From assembly GCA_900102065.1 (NCBI GenBank), contig FMVK01000002.1, positions 1-64,000 of the forward strand: 64,000 bases of DNA. Reading direction: 5' to 3'. The notes under the pieces are model-generated. The model was not told the origin of the DNA, ran no database searches, and saw nothing but the letters and a program-made list of their open reading frames with translations. Positions 43,414 through 54,006 of this stretch are shown here, piece after piece. The position numbers and the translations under genes are program-made. Positions within the stretch are counted from its first letter, which is position 1. The number at the start of each line of letters is the position of its first letter. Origin of the DNA: Lachnospiraceae bacterium XPB1003 (GTDB taxonomy: Bacteria > Bacillota > Clostridia > Lachnospirales > Lachnospiraceae).

Positions 43414-44340
43414 ATGAAGAAGAGACTTGTTACAAGAAGTGATTTTGACGGACTTGTTTGTGCGATGCTCCTCAAGGAGATAGATCTCATCGATGAGATC
43501 AAATTTGTGCATCCCAAGGACGTTCAGGATGGAAAGATCGAGATCACATCGAATGATATAACGACAAATCTGCCTTTTGATGACAGAGTGGGTATTGCGT
43601 TTGATCATCATGAGAGTGAGCTGGAGAGATGCAAGGATAAGAACTGGCAGGGCAGATTCATCATAGACGGTGATGCAAAGTCTGCTGCCAGAGTTGTATA
43701 TGATTACTATGGCGGTAAGGAAAAATTCAAGCGCGTTTCCGATGAGATAATGCTTGCAGTTGACAAGGGCGACAGCGCTGATTTTACCAAAGAAGAGATC
43801 CTCAATCCCACAGGCTGGGTATTGATGAATTTCCTTATGGATGCAAGAACCGGACTCGGAAGATTCCATTCATTCAGGATATCCAATTACGATCTTATGA
43901 TGGAGCTTATCAGCTATTGCGTGGATCATTCCGTTGAGGATGTTCTCAAGCTTCCTGATGTTAAGGAAAGAGTAGATATGTACTTTGAGCAGCAGGAGCT
44001 GTTCATTGAGCAGTTAAAGAGAGTTACCAAGATCCATGACAGAGTGGCTGTTGTAGATCTCAGAGATGAAGATCCCATTTATACAGGTAACCGTTTCATG
44101 CTTTATGCTATGTGGCCTGAAGTTGAGATGAGTGTTCATGTTGCATGGGGATTCAGAAAGCAGAACACAGCAGTTATGATCGGAAAGTCTATCATTAACA
44201 AGGCTTCTAAAGTCAATATCGGTGAGCTTTGTCTTTCATACGGTGGCGGCGGACATGCCAATGCAGGTACATGCCAGCTTGGAAATGATGTCGTAGATAA
44301 GGAGCTTCCTACAATCATTGAGAAGCTTAACGGAAGATAA
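43414..44340 (+). CDS. DHH-family phosphoesterase
   Basis: This roughly 308-residue protein belongs to the DHH/DHHA1 group that includes exopolyphosphatase, RecJ-like and c-di-AMP/nanoRNA hydrolases. Motifs are RSDFDGLVCAML (first metal site), the DHH motif AFDHHES and the C-terminal substrate loop GGGGHANAGTC. A roughly 50-residue helical part lies in the middle, and there are no membrane helices, unlike GdpP. The exact substrate cannot be read from motifs. Two ATGs stand in a row at 43411 and 43414; the second has better spacing from GGAGG. Confidence 0.88.
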   Translation: MKKRLVTRSDFDGLVCAMLLKEIDLIDEIKFVHPKDVQDGKIEITSNDITTNLPFDDRVGIAFDHHESELERCKDKNWQGRFIIDGDAKSAARVVYDYYGGKEKFKRVSDEIMLAVDKGDSADFTKEEILNPTGWVLMNFLMDARTGLGRFHSFRISNYDLMMELISYCVDHSVEDVLKLPDVKERVDMYFEQQELFIEQLKRVTKIHDRVAVVDLRDEDPIYTGNRFMLYAMWPEVEMSVHVAWGFRKQNTAVMIGKSIINKASKVNIGELCLSYGGGGHANAGTCQLGNDVVDKELPTIIEKLNGR

Positions 44341-44371
44341 TATCACAGGGAAAGTTTATCTTTAAATACTA

Positions 44372-44398
44372 AGCGTCGGTTTTTACCGGCGCTTTTTA
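44372..44398 (+). terminator. Terminator after the DHH phosphoesterase gene
   Basis: AGCGTCGGT and ACCGGCGCT form a 9-bp stem (one T-G pair) around TTTT, followed by a T run. Confidence 0.85.
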
Positions 44399-44429
44399 AC
44401 CGAAAGAATATATATATTAATCTTTATAC

Positions 44430-46196
44430 ATGAAGAATGCATTTGAAAATTTCATGAGTATACTGGCTGAAGCGCTGCTGCATCTTTCTGAGTCATTCGG
44501 TAATATGCAGGGGCTTTCTTTTTTGTGTGTGAAGATACTGATAATAGTTACGGTAGTTTTTATCGTGGGAGCCATATTCCTTTCTGTGGTCAGGAAGGGT
44601 GGACATATTTCTTCAGTACTCACTGTATTATTCGCATCCTGCGGAGTTCTGTTATTCCTTATAGCACCTTATTCGGGAATGCTCGTTGTAAGACCTTCCG
44701 GCAACCCTGCGGAAGTGATCAACGAATTTATGACTGATATCTGTGATCAGGATTATGAAGGAGCTCACGCTCTTTGCGGTGATAATGCTGCTTTCGGAAC
44801 AGAGCGTATCCCTTCGGATGATATAGAAGCAGTGTTCCTGGAAAAATTAAAAAACGGATATTCATACCAGCTTATAGGTAATACTTTCATGGATGGCCTT
44901 ACAGCAAAACAGTATATAAAGGTCAGGTATTTCTATCTCCCTGCAACGGAAAAAGACCTTAAAGAGATGACATTATCGATTCTCGATGCGATAGTCCAGG
45001 ACAGCCAGAAAAAGGATGTATATGATGAGAATAATAATTATCTTCCCGGTATAACGGACGAAGCATATTCCCAGGCTGTACTGCAGACTGTGGGAAACGG
45101 GAAGGATTATTTTTACAGGACCGAGATGGTAGAAGTTGAACTCAACTTCGTGGACGGTGTCTGGAAAATGCAGATGAATGATGCACTCAGAAAAGTCCTT
45201 AACGGAGGCGTGGACAGTACCGAGTATTTCTGCAGTAATGTTAAGAGCAATGCACTGGAAGATGTTACATACATACCTAAGATCTATATGATAGATGAGG
45301 CTGCTCTTGCAGGACCCGTACCCAATAAGGATCTGTTCGGAGAGACGACAGATCCAATGGAAGTCCAGGCGGTGGTTGATTCCGCGTCAGAGCTTATCGG
45401 TGATCATGAGCTGAGGTGGAATCCGGATATAGAGAGGATAAACAACACCAAGATCTCATACTATTGTGATGAGACTATTCTAGCGATTTCCTGGAGGCAG
45501 CGTATAGACGGAGAGTATTGCAATGTTTCGGAAGTTATCATTGCTGATCCGTCTCAGTTAAGGAGAAAGCTGGCGGGGGATACTTTCGGATATCCGGTTC
45601 AGCAGCCTGCAACAGCACTTGCGGCTGAATCAAATGCTGTTTTTGCTCTTAACGCAGATTATTATAAATTCCGATATAACGGTATTTGTGTTTATCAGCG
45701 TCAGCTCTATAGATGCGAGATGAAGACTGTTGACACATGCTATTTTGATGAGAACGGAAATATGCTCTTTTCCAGAGCGGGACAGTTCTCAAGTGAGGAT
45801 GAAGTAAAAAAGTTCATTGATGACAATAATGTGCTCTTCTCGGTATCCTTTGGTCCTATACTTGTTGATAACGGTGAGATATGCGAGACGAAGACGTATC
45901 CTTTGGGGAATATAAATGAAAATTATTCCAGATCATCTTTCGGCCAGATCGATGAACTCCACTATCTCATGGTAACGATCAACAGGACCGGGGGGCACGA
46001 GGAAGGCGGAAGGATAGCAAACTCTGCGATCATTATGCATGATTTTGGCTGTGAGAAAGCATATGCATTAGATGGCGGACAAACTGCCGAGCATATTATG
46101 GATAAGCATTTTGTAAGTCATGTAGACTGGTCTGAAGAACGAATGGTCAGCGATATAATTTATTTTGCTACTGCCATTCCGGATAGTCAGGAGTAA
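44430..46196 (+). CDS. Membrane-anchored phosphodiester glycosidase (NAGPA-like) protein
   Basis: This 588-residue protein has two N-terminal hydrophobic helices (about 28-50 and 60-80). A mixed domain up to about residue 330 follows, and then a NAGPA/DUF2233-type domain: LNADYYKFRYNG, FSVSFGPILVDNGE, LMVTINRTGG and the end block AYALDGGQTA. In that family the Asp of DGG and nearby residues cleave N-acetylglucosamine phosphodiesters on proteins, lipids or wall polymers. The catalytic domain should face outside. The ATG at 44430 has no evident ribosome site, so the start is uncertain. The following Lgt-like gene begins at its 3' end. Confidence 0.75.
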   Translation: MKNAFENFMSILAEALLHLSESFGNMQGLSFLCVKILIIVTVVFIVGAIFLSVVRKGGHISSVLTVLFASCGVLLFLIAPYSGMLVVRPSGNPAEVINEFMTDICDQDYEGAHALCGDNAAFGTERIPSDDIEAVFLEKLKNGYSYQLIGNTFMDGLTAKQYIKVRYFYLPATEKDLKEMTLSILDAIVQDSQKKDVYDENNNYLPGITDEAYSQAVLQTVGNGKDYFYRTEMVEVELNFVDGVWKMQMNDALRKVLNGGVDSTEYFCSNVKSNALEDVTYIPKIYMIDEAALAGPVPNKDLFGETTDPMEVQAVVDSASELIGDHELRWNPDIERINNTKISYYCDETILAISWRQRIDGEYCNVSEVIIADPSQLRRKLAGDTFGYPVQQPATALAAESNAVFALNADYYKFRYNGICVYQRQLYRCEMKTVDTCYFDENGNMLFSRAGQFSSEDEVKKFIDDNNVLFSVSFGPILVDNGEICETKTYPLGNINENYSRSSFGQIDELHYLMVTINRTGGHEEGGRIANSAIIMHDFGCEKAYALDGGQTAEHIMDKHFVSHVDWSEERMVSDIIYFATAIPDSQE

Positions 46197-46215
46197 GGGA
46201 GAATACACCGAAAAA

Positions 46216-47712
46216 GTGGAAGCAACGGCTTTATACATCGGAAATCTCCAGGTTGGATGGAGCTCATTTATTATCGTACTTGCTGCGCTGGTATGGCTTA
46301 GTTGCGCATGTACGATCATCAGCATGGATGGCGGGAAGAAATATGTCATATGGGTCAGTTTTCCTTTTGCTGTTGTTTTGTCACTCCTTATTTCCAGATT
46401 CCTCAACTGGTATTGTCATCCTGAAATGTACGGCTCCCTTAAGGGAGCGATGGAAGGGTTGCTGCAAAACAGTGACGTGGGCGGATATGAAATGCCGGGA
46501 GTACTTGCGGGCATTCTGATAGCCGCTTTCATTGCCGGACGTTTGAGAGACGGGGGAGGAACGCTTTACCTTCTTGATGTAATGGCACCGGGAACAGCCC
46601 TGGGAATGGCAATCCTGTATCTGACGGACAGGTTCGGGATTGGTTGCAGAGGTAAGGTTACATTCGATGTACCTCCGATAGATCCTGAACTGCTTTTGTT
46701 CGTATATGACGGATCTGCTTACAGAGTAGCGCTTTATGTTGTTCAGTTTACAGTGCTTGCGCTGATATTTGCCTTAACGCTGGTATTTAAGTTTAGATGG
46801 GGAGACCGAGCATTGATCAAAGGCAGGGAAGAAGGAAGTACGGCAATATTCTTCTTGCTGCTCTTATCTGCTGCAGAGGTACCTTTGGACAGTGCAAGAT
46901 ATGATACAAGCTTTTTAAGATCAAATGGATTTGTAAGCTTTATGCAGATAATATCAGCGCTGAGTTTTCTTTCGGTAGTGGTGATATACAGCATACGATC
47001 CGTTAAAGCTAAAAAGCTCAAAGTGATGCATTGGATCATTTGGATATTATTTGCGGCAGCGCTTGGCGGGACGATCTATTGCGAGTATCTTGTTCAACGC
47101 CATGGAAGCTGGTATATTGCATGCTACAGCTGGATGAGTGTATGCTGTATAGTGATGGCGGTGACCTGTCTGATCCTGCATGTGAGCAACTTTGCCGATG
47201 AAGATCAAATTGAGGCAGAGAATCAGGAACGTATTGAATCTGAAGAGCATGAAAGCGAGAGCTCAGATAGCGGGATTTTATGCGAAAACAAAGCAAAAGA
47301 TTCTTCCGCTTTTGATACCAGGGATTTGGTTCTCTTGGATATCAATAACGGAGCCGTGCAAAAATTCGAGAAGTCATATCACGAATCTCCGGAAGAGAAG
47401 GAATACAGAAAGGCTCTTGCTGAAAGTCTCGGTATCATAAGTGAATATGAAGACGGCTACAAAAAGGAACGGATCAGGGCTGCAGGATCCGAGACCTATG
47501 CATTCAATACAGAGACAATGAATGAGATAAGGGCCAGATACAGCGATACGGTGATCACTGAGCCAAAAGAAAAGTCAGATACAGGACTGACGTTATCGGA
47601 AGAAAGCTTAACCGAATCAAATAAAAGACCTGCACCAAGAACAACATTTCCGACAAATATATCGGTTTATACCAGGGATAAGAGAACATGGAAGAAGAGA
47701 AGAAGACGTTAA
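46216..47712 (+). CDS. Lgt-like multi-span membrane protein with acidic cytoplasmic tail
   Basis: This protein has about 498 residues with roughly eight hydrophobic helices up to residue 320, then a charged tail rich in Glu and Ser. The segment [13 protein letters not shown], the [17 protein letters not shown] helix and [23 protein letters not shown] run parallel to prolipoprotein diacylglyceryl transferase. The normal Lgt block GRIGNFFNGE is not kept; GIGCRGK stands there. So it may be a diverged Lgt relative with another lipid reaction, or inactive. GTG at 46216 after AAGGGAG is chosen; a TTG at 46165 inside the upstream gene is possible. The tail contains the start of mnmG. Confidence 0.6.
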   Translation: MEATALYIGNLQVGWSSFIIVLAALVWLSCACTIISMDGGKKYVIWVSFPFAVVLSLLISRFLNWYCHPEMYGSLKGAMEGLLQNSDVGGYEMPGVLAGILIAAFIAGRLRDGGGTLYLLDVMAPGTALGMAILYLTDRFGIGCRGKVTFDVPPIDPELLLFVYDGSAYRVALYVVQFTVLALIFALTLVFKFRWGDRALIKGREEGSTAIFFLLLLSAAEVPLDSARYDTSFLRSNGFVSFMQIISALSFLSVVVIYSIRSVKAKKLKVMHWIIWILFAAALGGTIYCEYLVQRHGSWYIACYSWMSVCCIVMAVTCLILHVSNFADEDQIEAENQERIESEEHESESSDSGILCENKAKDSSAFDTRDLVLLDINNGAVQKFEKSYHESPEEKEYRKALAESLGIISEYEDGYKKERIRAAGSETYAFNTETMNEIRARYSDTVITEPKEKSDTGLTLSEESLTESNKRPAPRTTFPTNISVYTRDKRTWKKRRRR

Positions 47713-49769
47713 CAGATAAGAACAGGATACATGAGAAAATTGATGTATGCGTGGTAGGTGCCGGACATGCAGGATGCGAAGCGGCTCTTGCATGCAGCAG
47801 ACTGGGACTTGAGACGGTTGTATTTACCGTGAGCGTAGACTCTATAGCTCTAATGCCCTGTAATCCTAACGTAGGCGGATCCTCAAAGGGACATCTGGTA
47901 TGCGAGCTGGATGCTTTAGGCGGAGAGATGAGCCGAAATATCGATAAGACATTCATACAGTCCAAAATGCTGAATGTTTCAAAAGGCCCGGCTGTTCATT
48001 CCCTGAGAGCTCAGGCTGACAAACAGGAATACAGCAAGCGAATGAGGAAGACTCTTGAATCGCAGGAACATCTGACTATCAAGCAGGCAGAGGTGTGCGA
48101 GATTGTCACAGACAGGGATACGGAGTTTCTCGTATCCCGTGGTATTGAAGTTAAGCCGTCGGAAAAAGCAAAGATCATGGGAGTCCGCACCCAGACCGGA
48201 GCATTCTACGAATGCAGAGCCGTGATCATATGCAGCGGTACTTATCTGAGAGCCAGATGTCTTACAGGCGAATCTATCGTATATACCGGCCCCGGAGGTC
48301 TGCAGGCAGCGAATAATCTGACTGCATCGCTTGAAGAGCACGGCGTTAGATTACGGAGATTTAAAACGGGAACACCTGCGCGTATAGACAAGAAGAGCAT
48401 AGATTTTTCAAAAACAGTTCCTCAGCATGGAGATGATGTTGTAACACCTTTCTCCAAGGCAACGGATCCGGAGAGTGTTCAGATCGAGCAGGATGACTGT
48501 TATCTTACTTATACGAATGAAGAAACACATAAGATAATAAGGGCAAATCTTGACAGGTCTCCGATATATGCAGGCATCATAGAAGGAACAGGTCCCAGAT
48601 ACTGCCCGTCAATAGAAGATAAGGTTGTAAAATTTGCCGACAAGGACAGACATCAGGTTTTTATCGAGCCTGAGGGCAGATATACAGACGAGATGTATAT
48701 TGACGGTATGAGCTCCTCGCTTCCGGAAGACGTTCAGCTTGCTATGTACAGAACAGTTCCGGGACTTGAGAATTGCAGGATAGTCAGAAATGCTTATGCA
48801 ATTGAATATGACTGTCTTTGCCCCGGTCAGCTTAAGCTTTCATTGGAATTGAAAGAAATAGACGGCGTCTATTGTGCGGGGCAGTTCAATGGAAGCAGCG
48901 GATATGAGGAAGCGGCTGTACAGGGACTTATGGCCGGTATAAATGCATCGAGAGCTTTGATTGGAATGGAGCCGCTTATCCTGGACAGATCGGAAGCTTA
49001 TATAGGTGTGCTGATCGATGATCTTGTAACTAAGGAGAACAGAGAACCATACAGGATGATGACATCCAGAGCGGAATACAGACTGCTCCTGCGTCAGGAT
49101 AATGCAGACTTAAGGCTTCGTAAATACGGATATGAGACCGGACTTGTAAGCGACGCACAGAATGAATATGTTTCATGTAAGCGATCCATCATAGAAAAAG
49201 AAGCGCAGCGTATGCGTGAGACCTATGTGGGAGCTGCCAGAAATATCTGCGAGTACCTTGAATCTGTAGGCTCAAGCGATGTTAAGAAGAGTACTTCTCT
49301 TGCGGAACTCATTTGCAGACCGGAACTGGATTATTACAAGATCGCAGGTATAGATGAAGGCAGAGCGGAAGCGTATAAGGAATATGAAGCGGAATTTGAA
49401 GCAGCTCTTTCCAAAGCCGGTGATGGGGAGAAAGAGGTGAACGATCCTGATCGCAGCGACTATGATGTGATATCGCCCAAGACCAGAGAAAAGTTCTTCA
49501 GGGAAGTATCAGAACAGGTTAATATAAGCGTACGCTATGAAGGATATATCAAACGTCAGGAACAGCAGGTGGCCCGCTTTAAGAAGATGGAGAGCAGGCG
49601 ACTGCCGGAAGATACTGACTATGATCAGATATCGAGTCTGAGGTTGGAAGCAAGACAGAAGCTCAAACTTATGAAGCCTGCAAACCTGGGGCAGGCATCC
49701 CGAATTGACGGAGTCAGCCCTGCTGATATCAACGTATTACTGATATGGCTTGAGAGCAGAAAGAAATAA
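47688..49769 (+). CDS. mnmG: tRNA uridine 5-carboxymethylaminomethyl modification enzyme MnmG
   Basis: MnmG (GidA) acts with MnmE to modify the wobble uridine of several tRNAs using FAD, NADH and methylene-tetrahydrofolate. The 693-residue protein begins with a short extension and then [16 protein letters not shown] for FAD. It continues with [49 protein letters not shown] and the end block [22 protein letters not shown]. It is longer than the usual 630, mainly through the N-terminal stretch and an acidic insert near residues 575-600. mnmE is not beside it. The start overlaps the Lgt-like gene by 25 bases. Confidence 0.95.
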   Translation: MEEEKKTLTDKNRIHEKIDVCVVGAGHAGCEAALACSRLGLETVVFTVSVDSIALMPCNPNVGGSSKGHLVCELDALGGEMSRNIDKTFIQSKMLNVSKGPAVHSLRAQADKQEYSKRMRKTLESQEHLTIKQAEVCEIVTDRDTEFLVSRGIEVKPSEKAKIMGVRTQTGAFYECRAVIICSGTYLRARCLTGESIVYTGPGGLQAANNLTASLEEHGVRLRRFKTGTPARIDKKSIDFSKTVPQHGDDVVTPFSKATDPESVQIEQDDCYLTYTNEETHKIIRANLDRSPIYAGIIEGTGPRYCPSIEDKVVKFADKDRHQVFIEPEGRYTDEMYIDGMSSSLPEDVQLAMYRTVPGLENCRIVRNAYAIEYDCLCPGQLKLSLELKEIDGVYCAGQFNGSSGYEEAAVQGLMAGINASRALIGMEPLILDRSEAYIGVLIDDLVTKENREPYRMMTSRAEYRLLLRQDNADLRLRKYGYETGLVSDAQNEYVSCKRSIIEKEAQRMRETYVGAARNICEYLESVGSSDVKKSTSLAELICRPELDYYKIAGIDEGRAEAYKEYEAEFEAALSKAGDGEKEVNDPDRSDYDVISPKTREKFFREVSEQVNISVRYEGYIKRQEQQVARFKKMESRRLPEDTDYDQISSLRLEARQKLKLMKPANLGQASRIDGVSPADINVLLIWLESRKK

Positions 49770-49795
49770 CAAATAGTTCCCAAGGAGGTAAAAAG

Positions 49796-50710
49796 ATGAG
49801 TATTTGTGTGAAATGCGGTACGGCAATTGAAGAAAATATGAACTTTTGCACGAATTGCGGAAAAACTGTGGCGCAGGATAGGCCTAAAAAGTCAAAAGGA
49901 AAAATACCATTCCTGTTTTTGGGCATGCTCTTAGGTGTTGTAATTACCGGCATTATTTTTGCGGCGATTGTAAAATTAAAAAATGGAAATGAAAAAACTA
50001 TCGAAGGGAAAGGCTATGATACTCCTGAAGAAGCTGTAACAGCTTATGCTAATTATTTAAAAGAAAGCGATATTGATGGGATGATATCGACCTTTGCTGT
50101 CGAGAGTTTTTTCGATAATTATAATGCTGAAAAGCATTTGGAATACAGAAATTCGTTAATTCTAATGACAGGAAATGAATATAGCAGGTGGCAACCTGTA
50201 ATATGCGATTCCAAACAATCGAGAATGGTTAATCTGGAAGGTCGCAGATCTTATATAAGTAACCAGATATATTTAGAATATCTTCAAGCTAACTTGAATA
50301 ATATAGATGAAGATACATTCTCTGGATTTGATATTGCTTTAAATACACCATTATCATTAAATGATGATTTTAGTATAGATGATGCAATGATATTTTTGGA
50401 AAATGATCCCAAGCTCAATACAATAGAAATTGGAGAGGTCATTGAAAATGATGATATTTGGGATGATCCAACTGAAATAGAAGAGGATTATAAAAAAAGA
50501 TATAAAAAATTTCTTGGCGCCGAAGATATAGAATCCGTATGTCTGGAGATTGAGATTGACGGTAAAGATTATTTGCTTTTTATGGAGACGGTTTGTTATA
50601 ACGGTAAATGGTATAATCTGAGGACAAATAATCTTATTTCAATGTGCCTGGGAGTAGATTCTATTTCCGGTGGCTTAAAGAGTTTGGACGATTTAGATAT
50701 AGATATATAG
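49796..50710 (+). CDS. Zinc-ribbon membrane protein of unknown function
   Basis: This 304-residue protein has an N-terminal zinc ribbon (CVKCG and CTNCG, residues 5-26), a Lys-rich linker and one transmembrane helix (about 40-61). An extracellular domain follows that starts DTPEEAVTAYANYLKESD, a pattern common in NTF2-like or DUF4878-type stalk domains. I do not recognise the rest. The base composition is clearly more AT-rich than in mnmG. AAGGAGG precedes the ATG. The next gene, also AT-rich, encodes a lipoprotein. Confidence 0.7.
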   Translation: MSICVKCGTAIEENMNFCTNCGKTVAQDRPKKSKGKIPFLFLGMLLGVVITGIIFAAIVKLKNGNEKTIEGKGYDTPEEAVTAYANYLKESDIDGMISTFAVESFFDNYNAEKHLEYRNSLILMTGNEYSRWQPVICDSKQSRMVNLEGRRSYISNQIYLEYLQANLNNIDEDTFSGFDIALNTPLSLNDDFSIDDAMIFLENDPKLNTIEIGEVIENDDIWDDPTEIEEDYKKRYKKFLGAEDIESVCLEIEIDGKDYLLFMETVCYNGKWYNLRTNNLISMCLGVDSISGGLKSLDDLDIDI

Positions 50711-50776
50711 AATAAAATTGAATCAAAATGATGTTTATCGAATGGATTTTGATTCGATTTTTGGAGGTAACTGAGA

Positions 50777-51721
50777 ATGAATAATAGAATTATCAGACTT
50801 TTGGGAATACCACTTCTGTTATTCTCATTTGCAGGTTGCACCGAGGCGGCTTCCAAGGATTCTGATTTTGGTGATGCTACAAAGACGTATGATTCTGATT
50901 CAGAGGAAGAGATTAAAGATAATTCTGATGAAGATGAGGAAGAGGAATCAGACAAGGAATTAAAACCAGCTGATAAAGCAAATAATCTGTTATCAGTCAG
51001 ATTTAACGGTAATAAATATAATTTTGATGATAATTTTTCAGATATCTTCATGGACGCAAAAGAGTATGGAGATTATATTGGAAATGCAAGAACCTCCCGA
51101 TTTTACAATGCTGATGGCAGTGAGTCTGATACTTCGATAGCAGAACTTGGAAAAGAAGTGAAAGATATTAATCATAGAGCAATACCTGCAATAGTGCAGA
51201 TGTCTGATGACGGGTTTTGTGCAATGTCTTTTTATTTTGAAAGATTTTCCGATTCCTCATTTGTCACATCGGATAATATCTCGTGGGCTACTTCTATAGA
51301 TCAGATTCCGGATTATTACACTGTCCTTGGTGATGAACCTACACCCTTTGATAAATCGTATGTAGTTATGTTTAAGGATAGTGAGAAGTGGGATATTCAG
51401 AGTTATATTGATTTATTGCCGGAGTCCGCTGGTTCTGAGTTTGTGGAAGACATCAACAGCGCTTTGACAAGTCTTGATCAAGTAAGAGATTTTGCACCAA
51501 TCATTTATTTAAATCCGTGGAAGGCTACTGTTATTGACGATTATAACAATAGTAAAGAGTATAGGAATAATATTGCCGTAATCCAGGCCTTAACGGATGG
51601 ATATCAGTCTGTTATTGATGGTGAAAACGACAATATGGGTGCGATATACATTCATTGTAAAGACGGAAAAATTGATAAGTTTTATTATCATGTATTTATG
51701 AAGACAGATAATGATCAGTAA
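50777..51721 (+). CDS. Acidic surface lipoprotein of unknown function
   Basis: This 314-residue protein has a lipoprotein signal ending SFAGC (Cys near residue 21). A linker very rich in Asp, Glu and Ser follows (about 30-70), then a folded domain that starts LLSVRFNGNKYNFDDNFSD. No known motif is visible. The domain has even-spaced aromatic residues and ends in the DGKIDKFYYHVFM strand. It has TTGGAGG ahead of the ATG and lies 66 bases after the zinc-ribbon gene, with the same AT-rich composition. Confidence 0.7.
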   Translation: MNNRIIRLLGIPLLLFSFAGCTEAASKDSDFGDATKTYDSDSEEEIKDNSDEDEEEESDKELKPADKANNLLSVRFNGNKYNFDDNFSDIFMDAKEYGDYIGNARTSRFYNADGSESDTSIAELGKEVKDINHRAIPAIVQMSDDGFCAMSFYFERFSDSSFVTSDNISWATSIDQIPDYYTVLGDEPTPFDKSYVVMFKDSEKWDIQSYIDLLPESAGSEFVEDINSALTSLDQVRDFAPIIYLNPWKATVIDDYNNSKEYRNNIAVIQALTDGYQSVIDGENDNMGAIYIHCKDGKIDKFYYHVFMKTDNDQ

Positions 51722-51735
51722 AGTGATCAACTTGT

Positions 51736-51779
51736 AAAAAAAGATGCGGATACCGGTAAGGTGTCCGCATCTTTTTTTT
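51736..51779. terminator. Bidirectional terminator between lipoprotein gene and hflC
   Basis: AAAAAAAGATGCGGA and TCCGCATCTTTTTTT make a perfect 15-bp stem around 13 bases. Flanking A and T runs let it work for both converging genes. Confidence 0.9.
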
Positions 51780-51831
51780 ATGAGATAGTCGAGCAGAAGA
51801 GAAACAAGTGTCCTGCTGCCCGACATGGTAA

Positions 51832-52851
51832 TCAGTTATTCCTGTAGAAGATCTGTGCAATAGGAGAATCTGCGCTTAGGACGACTGTCTTATCTTCGCT
51901 GTTTTCCATGGCGGTTTTAAGCGCATCAAGAGATCTTACATAGGAATAGAAAGCTGCCTTGTCAGGATCTGCATAGGCTTCGGAAAGTATTTCCATATAC
52001 TGGGCTTCGCCTTCCGCACGGGTGATGGCAGCCTGGGATTCAGCCGTAGACTTAAGGATGGATGTCTCACGGTCTGTGGTATTGATGATCATCTGTGCCT
52101 CTTCTTCACCCTCTGCAGTATACTGCGCAGCGATATTCTCTCGCTCAGAGATCATACGGGTATATACAGCTTCCTTGTTGGCATCCGGGAGATCAAGCTT
52201 CTTTACATCTACAGTATCGATAAGTATACCGTACTGAGTCTCTTTGCTATCGATCTGAGCCATGATGAGCTCTGTGAGTGACTTGATCTCAACAGATTCG
52301 GGAGCTTCAAGTTCCATGTCATTTGAAGATACGGATTCGTCCGGTGAAAGAGCAGCCTGTGTTATATCAAGCTTGCCGTCACGGGACTGAATCACTTCAT
52401 TTTGTGTCATGGAAGAGATGACTACTTTTGTTGCATTATAGACTGTAGTATTAATTCTGGCTTCCGCATTCTGAGTGGAACCGTTCAGGGAATGAACAAA
52501 TAAAAGTGGATCCGTGATATGCCAGAGAACATATGAATCTACAATCATGGTCTTCTTGTCGGAAGTGATGACATCTGACTCGGGAAGATCGTATATGAGC
52601 ATCTTGTGAGGCAGGGGGCTTGCTGAATCGATAAAGGGAACCTTGAAGGAAAGCCCGGGCTCTGTAGTTACATTTACAACTTCTCCGAATCTTCTGATGA
52701 GCTGATATTCATCAGGCTTTGTGATGACCAGTGAAGACAGAAGAGTTGTTAATGCAAAAATAAAAATTATGATTCCAATGATTGTACGTGTGATCTTGGC
52801 ACCGTTAATGGGATTGTCATTTATTATATTGTCATTTTTCTTATTTAACAT
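51832..52851 (-). CDS. hflC: HflC, SPFH-domain membrane protease regulator
   Basis: HflC and HflK form a large membrane cage that modulates FtsH. This roughly 339-residue protein has one N-terminal helix (TIIGIIIFIFALTTLLSSLV), then the SPFH domain (TEPGLSFKVPFIDSASPLPHKML and YVLWHITDPLLFVHS). A helical part contains the ARINTTVYNATK and ANKEAVYTRMISERENIAAQY blocks. The ending PIAQIFYRN is short. ATG at 52851 has GGGAGG before it. It lies directly behind hflK on the minus strand. Confidence 0.92.
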   Translation of the reverse strand: MLNKKNDNIINDNPINGAKITRTIIGIIIFIFALTTLLSSLVITKPDEYQLIRRFGEVVNVTTEPGLSFKVPFIDSASPLPHKMLIYDLPESDVITSDKKTMIVDSYVLWHITDPLLFVHSLNGSTQNAEARINTTVYNATKVVISSMTQNEVIQSRDGKLDITQAALSPDESVSSNDMELEAPESVEIKSLTELIMAQIDSKETQYGILIDTVDVKKLDLPDANKEAVYTRMISERENIAAQYTAEGEEEAQMIINTTDRETSILKSTAESQAAITRAEGEAQYMEILSEAYADPDKAAFYSYVRSLDALKTAMENSEDKTVVLSADSPIAQIFYRNN

Positions 52852-52865
52852 TTTGTATCCTCCCT

Positions 52866-53834
52866 TCATTCATCAGCTGCAGCTGCAACGGATGTTTTTT
52901 TAGTATCGCTTCCGGAGAAGGCATCGATAGGCATGATAGTCTCTATGCTTCCGGAATCGGATTCTATGATCACCTTCATATCGGGAAGGACATCTTCCAT
53001 GGTCTCATAGAACATACGCTGCCTGGTTACTTCAGGGAACTTCTGATACTCTTCATATTCAGAGAGGAAGCGGGAAGCCTGACCTGTAGCTTCATTGATT
53101 CGCTGCTGCTTGTCAGCTTCAGCTTCCTGGATTATGCGGTCAGCTTCCGCATTGGCAGCAGGGATTTGTTCATTACGATATTTATTTGCATTATTGACTG
53201 CGGTTTCTTTACCCTGCTTAGCGGTTTCTACGGCTTTGAAAGCTTCCGAGATCTCTACTGTAGGTGGCTCGGCATCCTGCATGGATATTGCGACAAGCTG
53301 TATGCCGAGGTCATATTTATCCAGCTTTTCCGTAATCATCTGGAAGATATTGGACTGTATCTCATTTTTACCGGTGGTAAGAACCGAATCGACAGTATAG
53401 GATCCGATGGTGGTTCTGATACTGTTCTGAACCACATTGCGGAGTATGAGTTCGGGATCCTGTGAATTAAACAGTGACTTTACCGGATCTGTAACACGAT
53501 ATTCCACATAGAAGTCTACAGAGATGAAATTATAGTCTGATGTGATCATCATGCTGTCAGGGGTAGAGGTATATACGGTACCGCTTGCGGCATTGTCGGA
53601 TGTGGTATAACCCACATCAAATCCCTTGATAGTGGTATCTACTTTTCTCACGGTTTGGATGAAAGGTATCTTGAAATGCAGGCCCGGTGCAGATGTCCCT
53701 GTGGGCTTTCCGAATGTTAAAACTACGCCTACCTGTGATTCGCTGACCGTATATATTCCTGCGGGAACAATAGTGACAAGAAGTAAAAAGATTACTACTG
53801 CGGCAACGATCAGTTTGCCGTTTGATTTTTTCAT
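52866..53834 (-). CDS. hflK: HflK, SPFH-domain membrane protease regulator
   Basis: Partner of HflC. The roughly 322-residue protein has one N-terminal helix (LIVAAVVIFLLLVTIVPAG) and the SPFH domain, starting QVGVVLTFGKPTG and APGLHFKIPFIQTVRKVD. A long helix holds QRINEATGQASRFLSEYEEYQKFP and REVTRQRM-like residues typical of HflK. It lacks the Gly/Pro-rich N-terminus of the E. coli protein. ATG at 53834 with GGAGGAG ahead is chosen over an earlier ATG. It is divergent from glnS. Confidence 0.9.
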   Translation of the reverse strand: MKKSNGKLIVAAVVIFLLLVTIVPAGIYTVSESQVGVVLTFGKPTGTSAPGLHFKIPFIQTVRKVDTTIKGFDVGYTTSDNAASGTVYTSTPDSMMITSDYNFISVDFYVEYRVTDPVKSLFNSQDPELILRNVVQNSIRTTIGSYTVDSVLTTGKNEIQSNIFQMITEKLDKYDLGIQLVAISMQDAEPPTVEISEAFKAVETAKQGKETAVNNANKYRNEQIPAANAEADRIIQEAEADKQQRINEATGQASRFLSEYEEYQKFPEVTRQRMFYETMEDVLPDMKVIIESDSGSIETIMPIDAFSGSDTKKTSVAAAADE

Positions 53835-53944
53835 ATTTCTCCTCCTCATAATTTAGTCTCTTACGTATCTTGAGCACATACCTGAATATGATACCATTTT
53901 TGTACAAAAAAGAAAGCCTGCCACAGCCTTTTCCCTATATGGAA

Positions 53945-53974
53945 TTGAAGTCTCGTTTGTGCTAAGATTATAGA
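53945..53974 (+). promoter_or_regulatory. Probable promoter of glnS
   Basis: TTGAAG (53945-53950) and TATAGA (53969-53974) are 18 bases apart, about 30 bases before the glnS start. The match is moderate. Confidence 0.45.
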
Positions 53975-54006
53975 GTTATAAATATATTTTAGGAAGGTTT
54001 CAAATT

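Noticed and set aside
53850-54006. T-box leader before glnS
   Set aside because: No T-box motif (TGGNACCGCG-like) or specifier stem is visible in the 157-base gap.
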